64,000 nt of DNA from Coprinopsis marcescibilis (Eukaryota; Basidiomycota; Agaricomycetes; Agaricales; Psathyrellaceae), in NCBI GenBank assembly GCA_004369085.1, contig ML210211.1, positions 28,935 through 92,934 on the forward strand, given 5' to 3'. Numbering within the stretch: position 1 is the first letter of the stretch; every line of letters starts with the position of its first letter. The notes beneath the pieces were generated by a model that was given only the letters and a program-made list of their open reading frames with translations, was not told the DNA's origin and searched no databases. Made by a program: the position numbers and the translations under genes. This document shows positions 61,111 to 64,000 of the stretch, piece after piece.

Positions 61111-61807
61111 TGCTGAAAGCCTGGAAGGTGTACACTTTAAACCCCAGCACAATAAATACCCCTGGCTTGGGGATGATATCTGTTTGCTCTCATTTCCCTT
61201 TGGTATGCTTGGAGCATGGCTCCATCTGCTGTGAGAGTTTGGTCTATGTGTGGGAGAAAGTCATGGGACTTTGATGGAAGGCAACTTGCGCTCACATGCT
61301 TGGTGCTTGATACTCGGTGAGCATGCAGCTTCCTTATTTGTTATATCATTGTCTCTTATTATTAGCTTTTGGCTTTTTGTTATCTATCAAACATGCAATT
61401 GGTTGTTTGTCCCATGGGTAAAAAGGCTTGCTTTTTATTATATGTGCAGGAGTGGAGGAAAAAGGAGTGTGTGACTCAAAGCGTGTTTGGCAGGGCTCAA
61501 GTGCTATTGGACCATGCACTAGTTTCCTTTTTTGTGATCTTTGTCTTTGATGTTTGTCTTTTTGATTTATCTCCCGCATTTTGTCTTGCTGTGGGAAAAA
61601 CACACTATTGTTTATTACTAGGCTTAAAGATGGCAGTTTGAATAACAATCAGAGGCAGGCTGATTAGTGAGGCTCATCATTGTGTATCATGATTCGCAGG
61701 TGGGGGTATGCAAGAAAATAGATTGAAGGGCATTATGGGGCAGGCTACAGGCAAGGCATTGTGTTGGATAGTCCAAAAATGACACGGTGATGCGCTCTGT
61801 ATGTGTT

Positions 61808-62573
61808 GGGACCCCTAAAAATTGCAGAAAGTGTATTTTACAAGTTGTACTTAGCTCAAAAATGCGAAACCTGTCGTATAGACCACAATGGGTATATCCT
61901 AAACAGATGCCACTACCCCAGTACGAATGGGCACCAAGAGTTGAGACTTAGAATGGAGGTTGTCAGCTAACACCACCAGAATGAAGGAATATAGTAAGAG
62001 AACTATTGTTGATCATTGTCATCCATACAAGTCAAGGTTACACACTCTGAATTAAAACCCACATTGATAATAGGGACTTAGCACAAGAGTTACTATTACA
62101 TGGACGTGTATAATACATCCACTAGTGCCATAACATAACTCAATACTCAGAACGAATGTCAGTATTTCTTGTAAAATGAAATGTACTAGCCAGGACTCAA
62201 ACCCCAGACCTACACGTTAAACTTGGCAAATGCCAAGTATAAGTGCTCAGAGTGTATAGTCAAAAGGACTTACAAGAATTGATGCCTATTGCTAAGACAA
62301 TACGAGCACAAGTTACCCTACCACAGGACCACAGAAAGATGACAAAGAAAGTGAGGATTCGCCAAGATAAGATAACAAACTGGACATGTGCCTAGGCTGC
62401 AGATGACGAAGTCGAGACTTAGATAGACTCATAATTCTCGTCGAGCACTGCCGTGTACCATCTAGACCGAGTCTAAAACACTCGATAGCCAATCACCTCG
62501 TCTATACTATAACCTAGACTTGGAGGATTAGACAAAAGCCCTCAACTGGCAGCATATGGGACTCAACTCCCAA
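61808..62573. mobile_element. Possible solo LTR
   Basis: The stretch begins tgttggga and ends tcccaaca, the TG...CA inverted ends of LTRs. The length (766 bp) is reasonable. Flanking five bases (gtatg and ggaat) do not match, so there is no target duplication to confirm it. Confidence 0.25.
62185..62268 (-). other. tRNA-like relic
   Basis: On the minus strand the hairpin acttggcatttgccaagt sits where an anticodon arm would be. A B-box-like ggtttgagtcc follows at tRNA-like distance. The acceptor and D arms do not pair well, so it is a decayed tRNA or SINE head and not a functional tRNA. Confidence 0.35.
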
Positions 62574-63413
62574 CAGGAATATTCAACCTTCCCATCAGAA
62601 TTGAACTTATATCCACACATGCAATTTCAACTTAGCACCCAAATCCATGATATATTTTCCCTTTGGTTCAATTTCTTTCCTTTTTCATCTTGTTTAGACT
62701 TGTAGTTTGTTTGGTTTTGTGAAATTTGTCTGTATTTATTTGATTGTAGACCACTGCTTAGCCAAACACCATTCATGAATAAAAGCTAGGTAGAGTTGGT
62801 CAAATATACCCTAGATATCACCTGGTTCACTGCTGTGATGTTGAGTTAACCACTGACAGCGTTACTTGAGTCCCCACTAACCTTAGATAGTCTCTAAGAA
62901 TGAAAACATAGAGTCAAGAGTTTAAAAACCAATACAATTGTGATTTATTGTGATTATTGTGACCATCAAGAGTTTAAGACCCCTTTTCATGTCCTATTGA
63001 GTGTTTTAAAGATTGTCGAGTGTTTAAGTTGCGTTTAAGCAAGCTTTAGTGTTATTACACAAAGAGTGCTAGTGACTGTACTTTAGCTAAAGGCTACCAT
63101 TGATCTTTGCCCTTCCAGGCCTTTATAAACTGTGTTACCCATATAACAAACCCATAAAACCATTATAAAAACCTAAAAACTGTCCGTAACAAGTTATACA
63201 CTTCACTAAGTGCTAGTTACCTTGTCAAACGTTTAGTTCCACTTTGCAACCCCCAAAACAACCTGCAGGAGCCAACTACAAGCACTAGAATATACATATC
63301 ATTTGTCTAAAACTATGACAAACTTAACTACACTGTTTGTCTTCAACACTAGGTGATTTGGTTGGGTTTTTGTTGTTGTGTTGTGTGTTTGGTGTGTTTC
63401 TGCTGCTCAGCTG

Positions 63414-64000
63414 TTAGCATTGCATCACTGGGTACCTGGCGCATAGTCTACACTCCACTCTCTGCTCCTGCCCTCCATTGCTGTCGTGAGGGCAACTATT
63501 GTCACTCCAATAGTAGCCGCTCCAGTCAAAGTCAATGAACCAAACCTTCTTCTGCTTGTCCACAATGAGATTGGCATGATGCAGATCCCCAAGAATGTAT
63601 CCTGCTGAATGCAGTATTTTCAAGGGGCATTTGATGTCTTGACATGCTTGGGGTGGAAACCTTGCACCCTGCCAGTGCTTGCAAACATAGTCCATCACAA
63701 TCATGACCATGGGCCCAAGGTGTAGCCCAGAAGACCCTTCAGCATTGTCCACAGGAGATGGACTGGAAGCATTGTCAAACAAGGGTTCACAATAGTGCAG
63801 CTTGGGTGCACATCCCTTTGTGGCAAGAAACTCATGTACCTCCTTCCTGTATTGAGTCGCAAATTTGACCACAACCTGCTTCTTGCTCTGTTTGCTCTCT
63901 CTACTTGTTACACCATCTCTAATGGTGGAACATGAAGACAGTTACGTATTAACGACAGATGAATGCCTTGAAATACAGGCCGATTATTTCCGAAGATTAG
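63414..64000 (-). pseudogene. Kinase-like (GDL/DFDW) fragment, runs off the window
   Basis: Same family as the two Crinkler-linked kinase domains: VVKFATQYRKEVHEFLATKG, then MVMIVMDYVCKHW, YILGDLHHANLIVD and VWFIDFDWSGYY. After DFDW the sequence loses the usual C-lobe (which should include a YP, a W and a terminal HD) and reaches a stop at 63414. This suggests truncation or a frameshift. The 5' part is cut by the window edge, and a clean open frame upstream of about 63930 is not evident. Confidence 0.6.

Larger units (their letters stand above)
60694..63413. other. AT-rich gene desert with repeats
   Basis: About 2.7 kb without a supportable gene. It contains a diverged tandem repeat (60914-61110), a possible solo LTR (61808-62573) and a tRNA-like relic (62185-62268). 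Poly-purine/pyrimidine and TTG-rich stretches near 62640-62720 and 63355-63400 are low complexity. Confidence 0.6.

Noticed and set aside
61346..61648. Pair of overlapping frames at 61369-61641 and its complement
   Set aside because: Low-complexity, TTT/AAA-driven composition, with no introns, promoter or motif on either strand.

Overview
This window is nuclear DNA from a filamentous basidiomycete. The genes carry many short introns (about 50-60 bases, some GC-AG). The gene families also fit: a Yor1-type ABC transporter, tandem CYPs, a CAP59-type mannosyltransferase, NACHT-TPR NLRs, Crinkler-headed kinase-like proteins and FGDLR/DFDW kinases. An Agaricomycete is likely. The Crinkler genes and general style would suit a Rhizoctonia-like lineage, but that is inference.

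Layout. 1.3-15 kb is metabolic and transport: one intact ABCC exporter, a sucrase/ferredoxin-like protein, a DUF1349 protein and two tandem P450s. 15.5-17.7 kb is a gene remnant and a pogo-type DNA transposon (TA target site, 26-bp inverted repeats) with an assembly gap inside. 17.7-43.2 kb is the striking part. Eleven plus-strand genes (called T1-T11 here) end in the same 45-60 residue tail, R-x-R-I/L-x-L-Q/E-R-P-P-S ... P-T-x-x-L-S-P. Otherwise they have different bodies: two Ran1-like kinases (T2, T11), several Glu/Arg-rich coiled coils and disordered Ser/Pro proteins. T11 has lost its catalytic Asp and T2 has EFG in place of DFG. A frameshifted aryl-alcohol dehydrogenase and a doubtful small gene lie between T2 and T3. 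The array ends tail-to-tail with a large NLR (NACHT plus TPR, 43.3-47.5 kb, minus strand). A relic of the same TPR gene lies behind T9, so a tail-gene/NLR pair appears to have been duplicated and then decayed.

47.6-48.2 kb is a MITE just upstream of the NLR, followed by a U2 snRNA gene (minus strand), a GT69 mannosyltransferase, a diverged tandem repeat, a possible zinc-finger protein and an EthD-like dimeric-barrel protein. 56.1-60.7 kb is a divergent pair of Crinkler-headed kinase-like genes. The plus-strand member is intact, with two successive ubiquitin-like headers. The minus-strand one has a replaced N-terminus and a damaged or skipped kinase linker. 60.7-64 kb is AT-rich, with repeats, a tRNA-like relic and a further kinase-like fragment running off the window.

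How it may work together (inference): the T array, its degenerate kinases and the adjacent NLR look like a rapidly duplicating recognition or signalling locus in which one short tail is carried by many different bodies. The tail carries R-P-P-S and S-P phosphosite-like motifs. No function is proven.
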